From positions 62,001-126,000 of the forward strand of contig NZ_JABXYK010000001.1 in NCBI RefSeq assembly GCF_013378445.1: a DNA stretch of 64,000 nt, written 5' to 3'. The translations under genes were made by a program, and so were the position numbers. The notes below the pieces were generated by a model, which was not told the DNA's origin, ran no database searches, and worked only from the letters and a program-made list of their open reading frames with translations. This DNA is from Mycoplana rhizolycopersici. Lineage in GTDB: Bacteria; Pseudomonadota; Alphaproteobacteria; Rhizobiales; Rhizobiaceae. Positions 25,561 through 33,629 of this stretch are shown one piece after another (position 1 is the stretch's first letter; each line of letters begins with the position of its first letter).

Positions 25561-26650
25561 AGGTTGGCCGCGGAACCGGGATCGGAACATTGCCGCCATC
25601 CCCGATATCCGCCGCAGCCTGCTCGTTTACACCGGGCTTGGCGGTGCCGCCGGCGATCAGGCCCGCAAAGACAAAGCGCGGCGGGCGGTCCATCTCATGG
25701 ATATACGGCGACAGCAGCTTCTGGCGGCCCGCCTCGTCGCGGCCTTCACTGCGCACCTTGGCGGCATGCTTGTTGCAGATCTGCTGCGAGATGTCGGCGA
25801 CTTGCACGGTATCGCCATAGGGTGCAAGCCCGGCAAGCGTCGGTCCGCCGCCCCGCTCCGTCAGGCCCTTCTGCAGCATTCTCGCGGATTCGTCCGCCCG
25901 CGCCCCGAGGCTTTCCTCGCCGAGCACGACCGAGACCACGCTGCGGCCGTTTCGAACCGCCGAGGAAACCTGATTGAAGCCGGAGGCGCAGATGAAGCCC
26001 GTCTTCATGCCATCGGCACCGTCGAAACGGCCAATCAGCATGTTGTAGTTGGGATATTGCTTCTTGCCCGTGGTGAAGCCTTCCAGCGAAAAATAAGACG
26101 CATATTGCGGGAATTCGCGCTTCAGCATCACCGCCAGCACCGCAAGGTCGCGCGCGGTCGTGTACTGCCCCTTGCCCGGCAGGCCGTTCGGATTGATGAA
26201 ATGCGAGGAGCTCATGCCGATGCGGGCCGCTTCCGCGTTCATGCGACCGATAAAGGCCTGCTCGGAGCCCGCAACCGCCTCGGCGATCGCCACCGACACG
26301 TCGTTCGCCGACTTGACCAGCATGATCTTGAGCGCGCTGTCCAGCGTCAGTGACTGCCCCGGCTTGAAATACATCTTGCTCGGCGGTTCCGCCGCCGCGT
26401 TCTTCGTCATCACGACGGGCGTATCGAGCGTGATCTCGCCAGCCTTGATCGCCCGGAACACGGTGTAGGCCGTCATCAGCTTGGTCAGCGAGGCCGGATA
26501 CCACTTGCGAAACGCATCGCGGTGCTCGATCACCTTCAGCGTGTTGACGTCGACGAGCAGGCGCGGCCCGCTATCGGCATGTGCCGCATTCGCCAGGAAG
26601 GAGGCAGCGAACACCGTGGCTGCTCCAATGCTTGCCGACGCGCGGCGCAT
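25556..26650 (-). CDS. dacF: D-alanyl-D-alanine carboxypeptidase (PBP5 class)
   Basis: A 364-residue secreted serine peptidase that trims the terminal D-Ala from peptidoglycan pentapeptides. Signal peptide MRRASASIGAATVFAASFLANAAHA (cleavage near 25). The penicillin-binding triad is complete: S54-L-T-K57, S114-A-N116 and K216-T-G218 (GMKTGF). There is no clear PBP5 C-terminal amphipathic anchor; the tail is Pro/Gly-rich and ends VPIPVPRPTF at the border of repeat copy B. The start at 26650 is chosen because the signal peptide begins there; the longer frame has no signal and runs toward the divergent M20 gene. Symbol dacF is by class only. Confidence 0.88.
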   Translation of the reverse strand: MRRASASIGAATVFAASFLANAAHADSGPRLLVDVNTLKVIEHRDAFRKWYPASLTKLMTAYTVFRAIKAGEITLDTPVVMTKNAAAEPPSKMYFKPGQSLTLDSALKIMLVKSANDVSVAIAEAVAGSEQAFIGRMNAEAARIGMSSSHFINPNGLPGKGQYTTARDLAVLAVMLKREFPQYASYFSLEGFTTGKKQYPNYNMLIGRFDGADGMKTGFICASGFNQVSSAVRNGRSVVSVVLGEESLGARADESARMLQKGLTERGGGPTLAGLAPYGDTVQVADISQQICNKHAAKVRSEGRDEAGRQKLLSPYIHEMDRPPRFVFAGLIAGGTAKPGVNEQAAADIGDGGNVPIPVPRPTF

Positions 26651-26798
26651 GAACCGTCCAGTAATCTGCAATGGCCTATCCTCGGAAAATCGGGAGTTGT
26701 CTCGTTCGCTCCGCCTATTTAGCCTATATGGCATGCTGATGGCAAAGCCCCGGCAAAAGATACGCCGATTTCGGCTGCAACAGTGACAGGAAAAGCGC

Positions 26799-27971
26799 AT
26801 GCCCGTTTTGAACCGCGCCGCAGAACTTCAAGATGAGATCGCCGCCTGGCGTCGCCAGATCCACCAGCACCCGGAAACGATGTTCGCCGTCGAGAAGACG
26901 GCGGCCTTCGTCGCCGACAAGCTGAAGGAGTTCGGCGTGGACGAAGTGGTGACCGGCATCGGCCGCACCGGCGTCGTCGGCCTGATCAGAGGACACGGCA
27001 CCGCAGAAGGCCATGTCCGCACCATCGGCCTGCGCGCCGACATGGACGCCCTGCCGATTACCGAGACCTCCGGCAAGCCCTGGGCCTCGACCGTTCCCGG
27101 CAAGATGCATGCCTGCGGCCACGACGGGCACACCGCCATGCTGCTGGGCGCCGCCAAGTATCTCGCCGAAACGCGCAACTTTGCCGGCAACGTCGCCGTC
27201 ATCTTCCAGCCGGCGGAGGAAGGCGGCGGCGGCGGGCGCGAAATGGTCAAGGACGGGATGATGGAGCGCTTCGCCATCACCGAGGTCTACGGCATGCACA
27301 ACATGCCGGGCATGCCCGTTGGCCAGTTCGGCACCCGCATCGGCGCGATCATGGCGGCCACCGACGAGTTCGACATCGTCATCAACGGACGCGGCGGCCA
27401 CGCAGCGCAGCCGCACCGCACCGTCGATACCATCGTCATCGGTGCCCAGATCGTCAGCGCCCTGCAGACGATCACCTCGCGCAACACCGATCCGATCGCC
27501 TCGCTCGTGGTGTCGGTGACCAAGTTCAATGCCGGCTTCGCCTACAACGTCATTCCGGAGCAGGCGACCTTGTGCGGCACGGTACGCACCCTGAGCGGCA
27601 CGGTCCGCGAAGAGGCGGAAGAGCGCATCCGCCAACTCTGCGCCGGGATCGGTGCTGCAAACGGCGCCGACATCACGGTCCGTTACCAGCGCAACTACCC
27701 TGTCGTGGTCAACCACCCCGCTGAGACCGGTCACGCCGTCTCCGTTGCTGCCGACATCGCCGGCAGCGGCAGCGTGAACGCGACGATCGACCCGATGATG
27801 GGCGGCGAGGATTTCGCCTATATGCTCGAGGCGCGCCCTGGCGCCTTCGTCTTCATGGGCAACGGCGACACCGCCGGCCTCCATCACCCGGCCTATGACT
27901 TCAACGACGATGCCATCCCCCACGGCGTCAGCTACTGGGTGAAGCTGGCGGAGGCCCGCCTGCCCGCGTGA
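26799..27971 (+). CDS. M20 family amidohydrolase (hippurate hydrolase-like)
   Basis: A 390-residue cytosolic zinc/manganese amidohydrolase of the M20D branch (hippurate hydrolase, N-acyl-L-amino acid amidohydrolase, IAA-amino acid hydrolase). The metal site is seen as MHACGHDGHTAMLLG (C106, H108), PAEEGGGGG (E140-E141) and YGMHNMPGMPVG (H167), with a late histidine in GLHHPAYDFNDDAIP. A dimerisation domain lies at about 185-300. AGGAAA lies 7 nt before the start. It is divergent from the DD-carboxypeptidase. The acyl-amino acid substrate cannot be named from sequence. Confidence 0.88.
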   Translation: MPVLNRAAELQDEIAAWRRQIHQHPETMFAVEKTAAFVADKLKEFGVDEVVTGIGRTGVVGLIRGHGTAEGHVRTIGLRADMDALPITETSGKPWASTVPGKMHACGHDGHTAMLLGAAKYLAETRNFAGNVAVIFQPAEEGGGGGREMVKDGMMERFAITEVYGMHNMPGMPVGQFGTRIGAIMAATDEFDIVINGRGGHAAQPHRTVDTIVIGAQIVSALQTITSRNTDPIASLVVSVTKFNAGFAYNVIPEQATLCGTVRTLSGTVREEAEERIRQLCAGIGAANGADITVRYQRNYPVVVNHPAETGHAVSVAADIAGSGSVNATIDPMMGGEDFAYMLEARPGAFVFMGNGDTAGLHHPAYDFNDDAIPHGVSYWVKLAEARLPA

Positions 27972-28088
27972 CTCCACCACCGACCGACCGACCGGTCGAT
28001 CGCGGGCCACCCGGCTTTAGCCCTGAAACCATCGGAAGCCGAAAAGGACTTGGCTTCCGGCGCAGGCTTTTGTATGGGTTCTTACAGT

Positions 28089-28165
28089 GGTCCCGTAGCT
28101 CAGCAGGATAGAGCACCAGATTCCTAATCTGGGGGTCCCGCGTTCGAATCGCGGCGGGATCACCA
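28089..28165 (+). tRNA. tRNA-Arg (anticodon CCT)
   Basis: A 77-nt tRNA with encoded CCA. The acceptor stem GGTCCCG/CGGGATC pairs over 7 bp (one G-T), the anticodon stem CCAGA/TCTGG holds the loop TTCCTAA with anticodon CCT (reads AGG), and the T arm is CCGCG-TTCGAAT-CGCGG. It ends 333 bp before an RTX protein gene in AT-richer DNA; a degenerate copy of its 3' end lies at 29712-29735, suggesting use as an integration site. Confidence 0.97.
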
Positions 28166-28498
28166 TTCAAATCAATATCTTAGGCATAGGCAGACCCGCC
28201 AATCACATTGCGGCGGAGTGTCGAGATAGCACGGATCGAGCGCGATCTTCGAGCTCTCTCTTGGCGCGTTCGGCTACGGCGCGTGACAAAAGAGAGAGCA
28301 AGCAGATCAAGCGTTAACCGTCTTGTACTTCTGTGTACGAGTGCCTCAAAGCCGTGAGTAGGCCGGTTCGCAGCGCCGCTCGCGGCGCACCCGAGTCGAG
28401 CCATCGATGACTGCGAACCCGCTGTATTTGAACAGAAAATTGCCGGGAACCTTAATCTTTTCGCCTTACGCAGTTCGTGCACATGCATGGAGAGCGTA
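28166..28498 (+). other. Gene-free, AT-richer stretch after tRNA-Arg
   Basis: No convincing gene is seen here. Base composition is visibly less GC-rich than the flanks. A 111-codon frame on the minus strand exists but starts and ends with no recognisable domain and has Arg/Ser-rich, shadow-like composition. The stretch would hold the promoter of the RTX gene and any remains of the event that placed it behind the tRNA. Confidence 0.5.
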
Positions 28499-29470
28499 AT
28501 GGCTGGACACCTCATTGACTACTACGATCTAAAGCAATTCCCTGGCACCGCAAAGGGCGACATTGTTATCGGCGGCAAGACGAACGATCAGTTGGACGGC
28601 TACGGCGGAAATGACATCCTCAAGGGAGGATCTGGCCATGACAATCTCTACGGGTGGGCCGGGCGTGACAAGCTCTACGGCGGCAACGGGAATGATAACA
28701 TCTCCGGCGAAGGGTTCATTTTCTACAACGGTGCACCGTCACACAGCTCCATCGCAAAAGCTGTGGCGGCAGGAAAATATGATGATTTGATTTGGGCAGG
28801 AGCAGGCGACGATCTCGTTTACGGAGACCTTGGAGATGACAAAGCGTATCTTGGGCAGGGTGGCGACCTGTTCTTGAGTGTTGGAATTTCTTGGAGCCAA
28901 GACGATCCGCGCGTGAAGCCATACTATGATTTCCCAGGCTCAGACATAGTCTATGGTGAAGCCGGCGATGATGGAATCTTCGGCGATAAGGGCAACGATA
29001 GGTTCTATGGTGGCGCCGGAAACGACGAACTGCGCGGTGGATCCGGTAAGGACTTGCTTTCCGGTGGATCCGGAGATGATTACATCTATGGCGAGAATGG
29101 AAAAGATGCGCTGATCGGCGGAACTGGTGCCGACAATCTCTATGGTGGTTCGGGCGCTGATAGGTTCGTGTTCAAATCCGCAAAAGACTCCCCCTACGCC
29201 TTGGGCGAACGTGACATAGTTTGGGATTTCTCGCGCAAGGGTGGTGATGTGCTGGATATCAGCGCCATCGACGCCAATACAAAAGTGAAGGAAAATCAGG
29301 CGTTCGACTTCATCGGCAAAAGCGCATTCAGCCAAGAGGCAGGCCAACTCCACGTCAACAAGCGCGGTGACTTTTATTCTGTCGAAGGCGATATTAACGG
29401 CGACGGGAAGGCAGATTTCTCCGTTCTCGTCTACGGCATGAGGCCGGGGGAAAGCGATTTTATTCTGTGA
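28499..29470 (+). CDS. RTX calcium-binding secreted protein
   Basis: A 323-residue acidic protein built largely of haemolysin-type nonapeptide repeats GGxGxDxLx, in an N-terminal set (about residues 30-85) and a central set (about 150-225, e.g. YGGAGNDELRGGSGKDLLSG split by short stretches), which bind Ca2+ as a parallel beta roll. The last ~100 residues look like a serralysin-type C-terminal module ending in SDFIL, a normal type I secretion signal; no Sec signal is present. No protease or lipase domain and no transporter gene is nearby, so the activity is unknown. The start at 28499 has GGAGAG 5 nt upstream; an ATG at 28487 lacks one. AT-richer than its neighbours. Confidence 0.88.
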   Translation: MAGHLIDYYDLKQFPGTAKGDIVIGGKTNDQLDGYGGNDILKGGSGHDNLYGWAGRDKLYGGNGNDNISGEGFIFYNGAPSHSSIAKAVAAGKYDDLIWAGAGDDLVYGDLGDDKAYLGQGGDLFLSVGISWSQDDPRVKPYYDFPGSDIVYGEAGDDGIFGDKGNDRFYGGAGNDELRGGSGKDLLSGGSGDDYIYGENGKDALIGGTGADNLYGGSGADRFVFKSAKDSPYALGERDIVWDFSRKGGDVLDISAIDANTKVKENQAFDFIGKSAFSQEAGQLHVNKRGDFYSVEGDINGDGKADFSVLVYGMRPGESDFIL

Positions 29471-29711
29471 CGCCTCGGGCTTCTCATCGAATACGAGCGC
29501 TCCCGCCGCTTCGAAGCGAAGTGGCGGGGACGGCACCGAGGTGAGAATGAGGGAAGTCGCTACCGTTCAGCGCCCGCGACTTCGGGAATGCCGCGTACGA
29601 GCGACTGGCGCCGCATATCTGCTGTGATCTGCTTGCGCGATGGATGCAAGATGGCCGCCGAAAAGCCTGCGAACTCAGGGTCTGGAGCTGCCTCCCAAGG
29701 GTGATCCCTCC

Positions 29712-29735
29712 AATCGCGTGGAATTACCATTCAGA
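29712..29735 (+). repeat. Degenerate copy of the tRNA-Arg 3' end
   Basis: Here AATCGCG-TGGAATTACCATTCA-GAT lines up with the tRNA-Arg T arm, acceptor end and the bases just past CCA (28147-28172): AATCGCG and ACCATTCA are identical, with a one-base gap and a few changes between them. Together with the tRNA it brackets about 1.55 kb carrying the RTX gene. It may be a decayed attR-like site; no integrase remains. Confidence 0.45.
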
Positions 29736-29762
29736 TGAGTTCGCTAAGAGACTGCCCGCGCC

Positions 29763-30941
29763 TTACTGTTTCCTGATGATCCGCAGGTGCGGATGCGCTG
29801 CCGGGCTTGTGGTTCCGCCGGCGGAGACGATGCGGTCCCGGCCGGTGCGCTTCGCCTCGTACATCGCGCCGTCGGCGCGGCCGATCGATTCGTAGATGGA
29901 ATGGTCGCCGCGACCCAGCGCATCGATCCCGAAGCTCGCCGTGACGCCGCCTTCCAGCCCCAGATTGCGCCAGTTTTTCTTCCTGATCGCCGCCTGCATG
30001 CGGCCGGCGACGTCGAGCGCACGCGCCGCCGTATGATTGGGAAGCAGAGCCACGAATTCCTCCCCGCCAAAGCGGGCGAGGATCGACCCGCCGGGCAGGA
30101 CCGCCGCCGCTACTTCCGCGATCGACCGGATCACCTCGTCACCGACGGCATGGCCGTAGTCGTCGTTGATTCGCTTGAAATGATCGATATCGAACAGGAT
30201 CAACGCCACGTCCTGCGCCTCGCCCGCGAGCAGCCCTGCGGCTGCGCGGTCAAAGCCGCGCCTGTTCAGGAGGCCGGTGAGCGAGTCCGAATCCGCATCG
30301 TTTCGATGGCGCTCGACGACATTGACGGTCATGACCGCAAGCGCTGTCATCGCCATGACCATCGCGCCCACCGTCGCCGTAATCTGCATGACGAAGGAAT
30401 AGTCCGAGCCGGCGAACTGATCCATGGTGATCGGGCTGGCGAGAAACAGGAAGACGATGACGCGCAGAAGATTTTCCGCGCACACGAACACCATCACCCA
30501 GAATAGGAGCTTATCGATCGGGCGACGGGCCCGGTGACGGACGGCAGCGACAGCAGTGGCAAGCAGGATGACGCAGGTGAGGTCGCTGACGAACAGTTCC
30601 AGCTGCAGGTTCTCTGCGACGATCACCACATAGGCGATGACGACATAGGCGAGGAGTGCCAGCGACAACCTCTGCCAGAACAGCGTCGAGCGCCCGAAAT
30701 GGACGAGGAGGGCCTGCCCGTAGAGGAAGAAGGCCGCGAAGAACAGCGCTTCGGCAGTCATCGCCACCGGCTTCACCGGCAGTGCAGGGATGGACAAGGG
30801 AACGACGAAGCCGAGGGCTGCCGACAGGATCCCGGCGCCCCAGTAGGCGGAAGACCTGATCCCGAAACGGGCTACGATCAGGAACGCGGCCCCGAACAGC
30901 CCCATCACCACCGGCAGAAGAAATGCGAAGTCTTCGTTCAT
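29763..30941 (-). CDS. Membrane diguanylate cyclase (GGDEF)
   Basis: A 392-residue inner-membrane protein with about six or seven N-terminal membrane helices (residues ~5-200) and a C-terminal GGDEF domain that makes cyclic-di-GMP from two GTP. The active site is ARFGGEEFVALL, preceded by LILFDIDHFKRINDDYGHAVGD with the metal-binding aspartates. The product-inhibition I-site (RxxD five residues before GGEEF) is missing: the sequence there is PGGS. The start at 30941 (MNEDFAFLL) has GAGAGG 5 nt upstream. There is no EAL domain. The membrane part is of unknown ligand specificity. Confidence 0.92.
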   Translation of the reverse strand: MNEDFAFLLPVVMGLFGAAFLIVARFGIRSSAYWGAGILSAALGFVVPLSIPALPVKPVAMTAEALFFAAFFLYGQALLVHFGRSTLFWQRLSLALLAYVVIAYVVIVAENLQLELFVSDLTCVILLATAVAAVRHRARRPIDKLLFWVMVFVCAENLLRVIVFLFLASPITMDQFAGSDYSFVMQITATVGAMVMAMTALAVMTVNVVERHRNDADSDSLTGLLNRRGFDRAAAGLLAGEAQDVALILFDIDHFKRINDDYGHAVGDEVIRSIAEVAAAVLPGGSILARFGGEEFVALLPNHTAARALDVAGRMQAAIRKKNWRNLGLEGGVTASFGIDALGRGDHSIYESIGRADGAMYEAKRTGRDRIVSAGGTTSPAAHPHLRIIRKQ

Positions 30942-31068
30942 GCGCCTCTCTTGCCGGCCATCATCGCAGAACCGAACCGTAGCCCGCAAGGTCTAACGAT
31001 CTGGCAACGGCAAAGGGTTCCCAACCGCTAAGGCCGAAGCAGCCCGAAGGCAGACGCACATGCGCTGC

Positions 31069-31449
31069 TCAGACGTCTTCCTTCTCCCGCTCCGGCGTCG
31101 TCACGCGCGGTTTCGGCTTGACGGAAGGAACGATCGAAGGGCGCGCCTCGACCTTCGGTGCGGGCGCCTTCATGCCGAGCATGGATTTGATGCGGTCGGA
31201 CACGAGCGGACGAAAGCGGTTGGCGCGAAAGGGCATGTCGACGGCGCCATAGCCTTCCGGGCCGTCGTCATTGCCGCGATAGAGTTCCATCAGCTTGATG
31301 CCGTAGAAGTCGCCGTCCACATAGTGACGGTAATGGCCGACCCAGCGCACGGTATAGATCGTGCCCTTGCGGATGCCCTGGTCGATCGAGACGTTCTTGA
31401 ACTTGTCGTTGATGCAGACGACTTTCTGTCCGACGTGAAATGTGGGCAT
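31069..31449 (-). CDS. Hypothetical protein, small SH3-like domain
   Basis: A 126-residue soluble protein I do not recognise as a named family. The first ~80 residues look like one compact beta domain (FHVGQKVVCINDKF, KGTIYTVRWVGHY, FYGIKLMELYRG), in the manner of small SH3-like/KOW-like barrels; after residue ~95 comes a Pro/Lys/Val tail. GGAG lies 7 nt before the ATG, supporting the start. It is 48 bp downstream of the META/MliC gene on the same strand and may be co-transcribed. Similar short proteins are common as hypotheticals in rhizobia (recalled). Confidence 0.7.
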   Translation of the reverse strand: MPTFHVGQKVVCINDKFKNVSIDQGIRKGTIYTVRWVGHYRHYVDGDFYGIKLMELYRGNDDGPEGYGAVDMPFRANRFRPLVSDRIKSMLGMKAPAPKVEARPSIVPSVKPKPRVTTPEREKEDV

Positions 31450-31497
31450 TGCGATCTCCGAAAAGGAGGCGGGCGCGGCTGCGTCGCCTGGGGACTT

Positions 31498-32214
31498 TCA
31501 GGGCGCCTTTCGGCAGGCGATACCCGGGACGACGGCCCCGCTGGTCATATCGCGCAGGGTGCCTTCGTCGCCCTTGGTCCACCATTCGAACTGGCCGCCG
31601 GCATAGCGGGCACCGGAACCGGCGATCACGTTGCTCGCGATGACGAAGTTTTCTCCGAAAGTCAGGATCGCAAGGGAAACGGACTCGGCGTTGATGTAGT
31701 CCGCCTTGACCTTGAGGTTGCCGTCGCAGTCATAGGAAACCGTCTGGCGGTCGACCGTGACGGTATTGGGTATCTGCAGCACGATGTCCGTGGTGTTCCG
31801 CAACATCGCAAGCCGCATCGCATGTCCGCCGTCCTTGTCGGCAAGGAGCAGCAGGCCGTTTTCCAGCTTCCAGGACTTCACCGTGCCCAGCGCATCGAAA
31901 AAGCGCTGCTCCTGGTCCATCACGGCCGGGGCACACATCTTGCGCGTGGCCGCGGCCGGCGCGAAGGTCACCGAGCCATCGGCCTCGAACTTCAGGTTGC
32001 CGCGATAGGTGTTGCAGCCGCCGTTACCGCCATAGGAGCCGTCCGTGCGGATTTCGAGCGTGGTCTGGAGGTTGTCAATGACGCCCTTGCCGCTGAGGTC
32101 CTCGACGACCCAGGTTGCGCTCAGTCCCGGCGGAAGCGCTTCTGCAGCGAAAAGGCTCGATGCAGAGCCGAGGGACAGCAGCACAGCTGCCAGCGCATTC
32201 ACAGATAACCGCAC
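31498..32214 (-). CDS. META domain plus MliC-like domain, periplasmic
   Basis: A 238-residue secreted protein: signal peptide (SVNALAAVLLSLGSASSLFA), a META domain (about residues 30-135, with YGGNGGCNTYRGN and KMCAPAVMDQEQRFFDAL, two cysteines) and a C-terminal MliC-like lysozyme-inhibitor domain (SYDCDGNLKVKADYINAE ... ARYAGGQFEWWTKGDEGTLRD ... IACRK). MliC proteins protect peptidoglycan from C-type lysozymes. The start is taken as GTG at 32214 because GGAGG lies 6 nt before it; the ATG two codons upstream touches the Shine-Dalgarno. Inhibition of lysozyme is a family property, not shown here. Confidence 0.8.
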   Translation of the reverse strand: MRLSVNALAAVLLSLGSASSLFAAEALPPGLSATWVVEDLSGKGVIDNLQTTLEIRTDGSYGGNGGCNTYRGNLKFEADGSVTFAPAAATRKMCAPAVMDQEQRFFDALGTVKSWKLENGLLLLADKDGGHAMRLAMLRNTTDIVLQIPNTVTVDRQTVSYDCDGNLKVKADYINAESVSLAILTFGENFVIASNVIAGSGARYAGGQFEWWTKGDEGTLRDMTSGAVVPGIACRKAP

Positions 32215-32397
32215 GGGCATCCTCCAAAACGAATAGGGCGAACCGGTCGCCAGCGGCGACGTTATGGCCGCTCCGATGAAAACGTCAAGCGCTGTACGCG
32301 TTGCTTCAACGGACGGTGCCGAAACTCGACACCTTGTTGCGCGCAGCAATCGGCTGTAGAGCCTCTTCAAGACAATAAAAAGATCGCGGAAACTATC

Positions 32398-33591
32398 ATG
32401 GCCCCCAGCGACACGAACAAGCGCCGCGTTACCATCCTCGGATCCACCGGCTCGATTGGCACGAATACCCTGGACGTGATCCAGCAGCTCGGCGGCCAGG
32501 ACACCTTCGATGTCGTTGCCGTCACCGGAAACGCCAATGTCGCACTTCTGGCGGAACAGGCGAAGGCCGCAGGCGCATCGCTGGCGGTCACGGCCGATGA
32601 GCGCCGCTACGACGACCTGAAGCAGGCACTGGCGGGCAGCGGCATCGCTGCAGCCGCCGGCCGCGCTGCCTTGCTCGAGGCAGCCGCCATGCCCTCCGAC
32701 TGGGTCATGGCGGCGATCGTCGGCACGGCCGGTCTGGCGCCGACGCTCGCGGCCGCCCGGCGCGGCGCCGACATTGCCCTTGCCAACAAGGAATGCCTCG
32801 TTTCCGCCGGCAGCCTGTTCGTCGAAGCCGTGGCCGCAGGTGGCGGACGGCTGATCCCCGTGGACAGCGAGCACAGCGCAATCTTCCAGGCGCTGGAGGA
32901 CGACCAGCGCCACGCCGTCGAGCGGATCGTGCTCACCGCCTCGGGCGGGCCGTTCCGCACCTGGACGCGCGAGCAGATGGCCGGCGTCACCGCCGCGATC
33001 GCCCGCGCGCACCCGAACTGGTCGATGGGCTTGAAGATTTCCATCGGCAGCGCCTCGATGTTCAACAAGGCGCTGGAGATGATCGAGGCCAAGCACCTGT
33101 TCGATGTGCGGCCCGACCAGATCGAGGTCGTCGTGCATCCGCAGTCGGTGATCCACTCCATGGTCGGCTACACCGACGGCTCGGTGCTTGCACAGCTTGG
33201 CTGCCCGGACATGCGCACGGCGATCGGCTACGCGCTGACCTACCCTGCCCGTCCACGCCTTAACGTCGACAGGCTGGATTTCGCCAAGCTGGCACGGCTG
33301 GATTTCGAGGCGCCGGACGAGGAACGCTTTCCCGCGTTGCGCCTTGCCAGGACGGCGCTCGAACGCGGCGGCGCGCAGGGCGCGATCATGAACGCTGCCG
33401 AGGAAACCGCCTTCAACGCTTTCGTCGATGGCCGGATCGGCTTCCTGAACATGGCCGACATTGCGGAGTTGGTAATGGATGCCATGGCCGGCTGGCCGGC
33501 CGCCACGACCATGGAGGACGTCTTCGCCACCGACGCCGAAGCGCGCCGACAGGCAGGCGAGGTCATCGCAAAAATGGAAATGGCCGCGTAA
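32398..33591 (+). CDS. dxr: 1-deoxy-D-xylulose 5-phosphate reductoisomerase
   Basis: A 397-residue NADPH-dependent enzyme that makes 2-C-methyl-D-erythritol 4-phosphate, the committed step of the MEP isoprenoid pathway and the fosmidomycin target. The NADPH motif is TILGSTGSIGTNTLDVI; NKECLV, VDSEHSAIFQAL (metal-binding D and E) and HPNWSMGLKISIGSASMFNKALEMIEA follow in order, with the catalytic loop histidine region near VVVHPQSVIHSMV. Length is normal. It stands alone, without the uppS-cdsA neighbours found in many proteobacteria, and is convergent with hemA. Confidence 0.96.
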   Translation: MAPSDTNKRRVTILGSTGSIGTNTLDVIQQLGGQDTFDVVAVTGNANVALLAEQAKAAGASLAVTADERRYDDLKQALAGSGIAAAAGRAALLEAAAMPSDWVMAAIVGTAGLAPTLAAARRGADIALANKECLVSAGSLFVEAVAAGGGRLIPVDSEHSAIFQALEDDQRHAVERIVLTASGGPFRTWTREQMAGVTAAIARAHPNWSMGLKISIGSASMFNKALEMIEAKHLFDVRPDQIEVVVHPQSVIHSMVGYTDGSVLAQLGCPDMRTAIGYALTYPARPRLNVDRLDFAKLARLDFEAPDEERFPALRLARTALERGGAQGAIMNAAEETAFNAFVDGRIGFLNMADIAELVMDAMAGWPAATTMEDVFATDAEARRQAGEVIAKMEMAA

Positions 33592-33601
33592 GTCGCGGCC
33601 A
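33575..33601 (-). terminator. Possible hemA terminator inside the dxr 3' end
   Basis: TGGCCGCG and CGCGGCCA form an 8-bp stem around TAAGT, spanning the dxr stop codon. Read on the minus strand it is followed by ATTTCCATTTTTG, so it could end hemA transcription; on the plus strand no T-run follows. Confidence 0.4.
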
Positions 33602-33629
33602 TCGCATCCAATCTAGATTTGCAGGAACG

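Noticed and set aside
27978-27996. CGAC/CCGA tetranucleotide repeats after the M20 gene
   Set aside because: Only about four units in GC-rich DNA; too short to treat as a meaningful repeat.
28034-28058. Hairpin GGAAGCC/GGCTTCC as a terminator of the M20 gene
   Set aside because: The stem is only 7 bp with an 11-nt loop and the nearest T-run is 9 bp away, so the call is too weak.
28180-28515. A 111-codon minus-strand frame after tRNA-Arg
   Set aside because: No domain, no good ribosome-binding site, Arg/Ser-rich composition; it overlaps the RTX start region.
31498-33156. A 552-codon minus-strand frame starting inside dxr
   Set aside because: Only its 3' part (the META/MliC protein, with its own GGAGG and signal peptide) is real; the rest is antisense to dxr.
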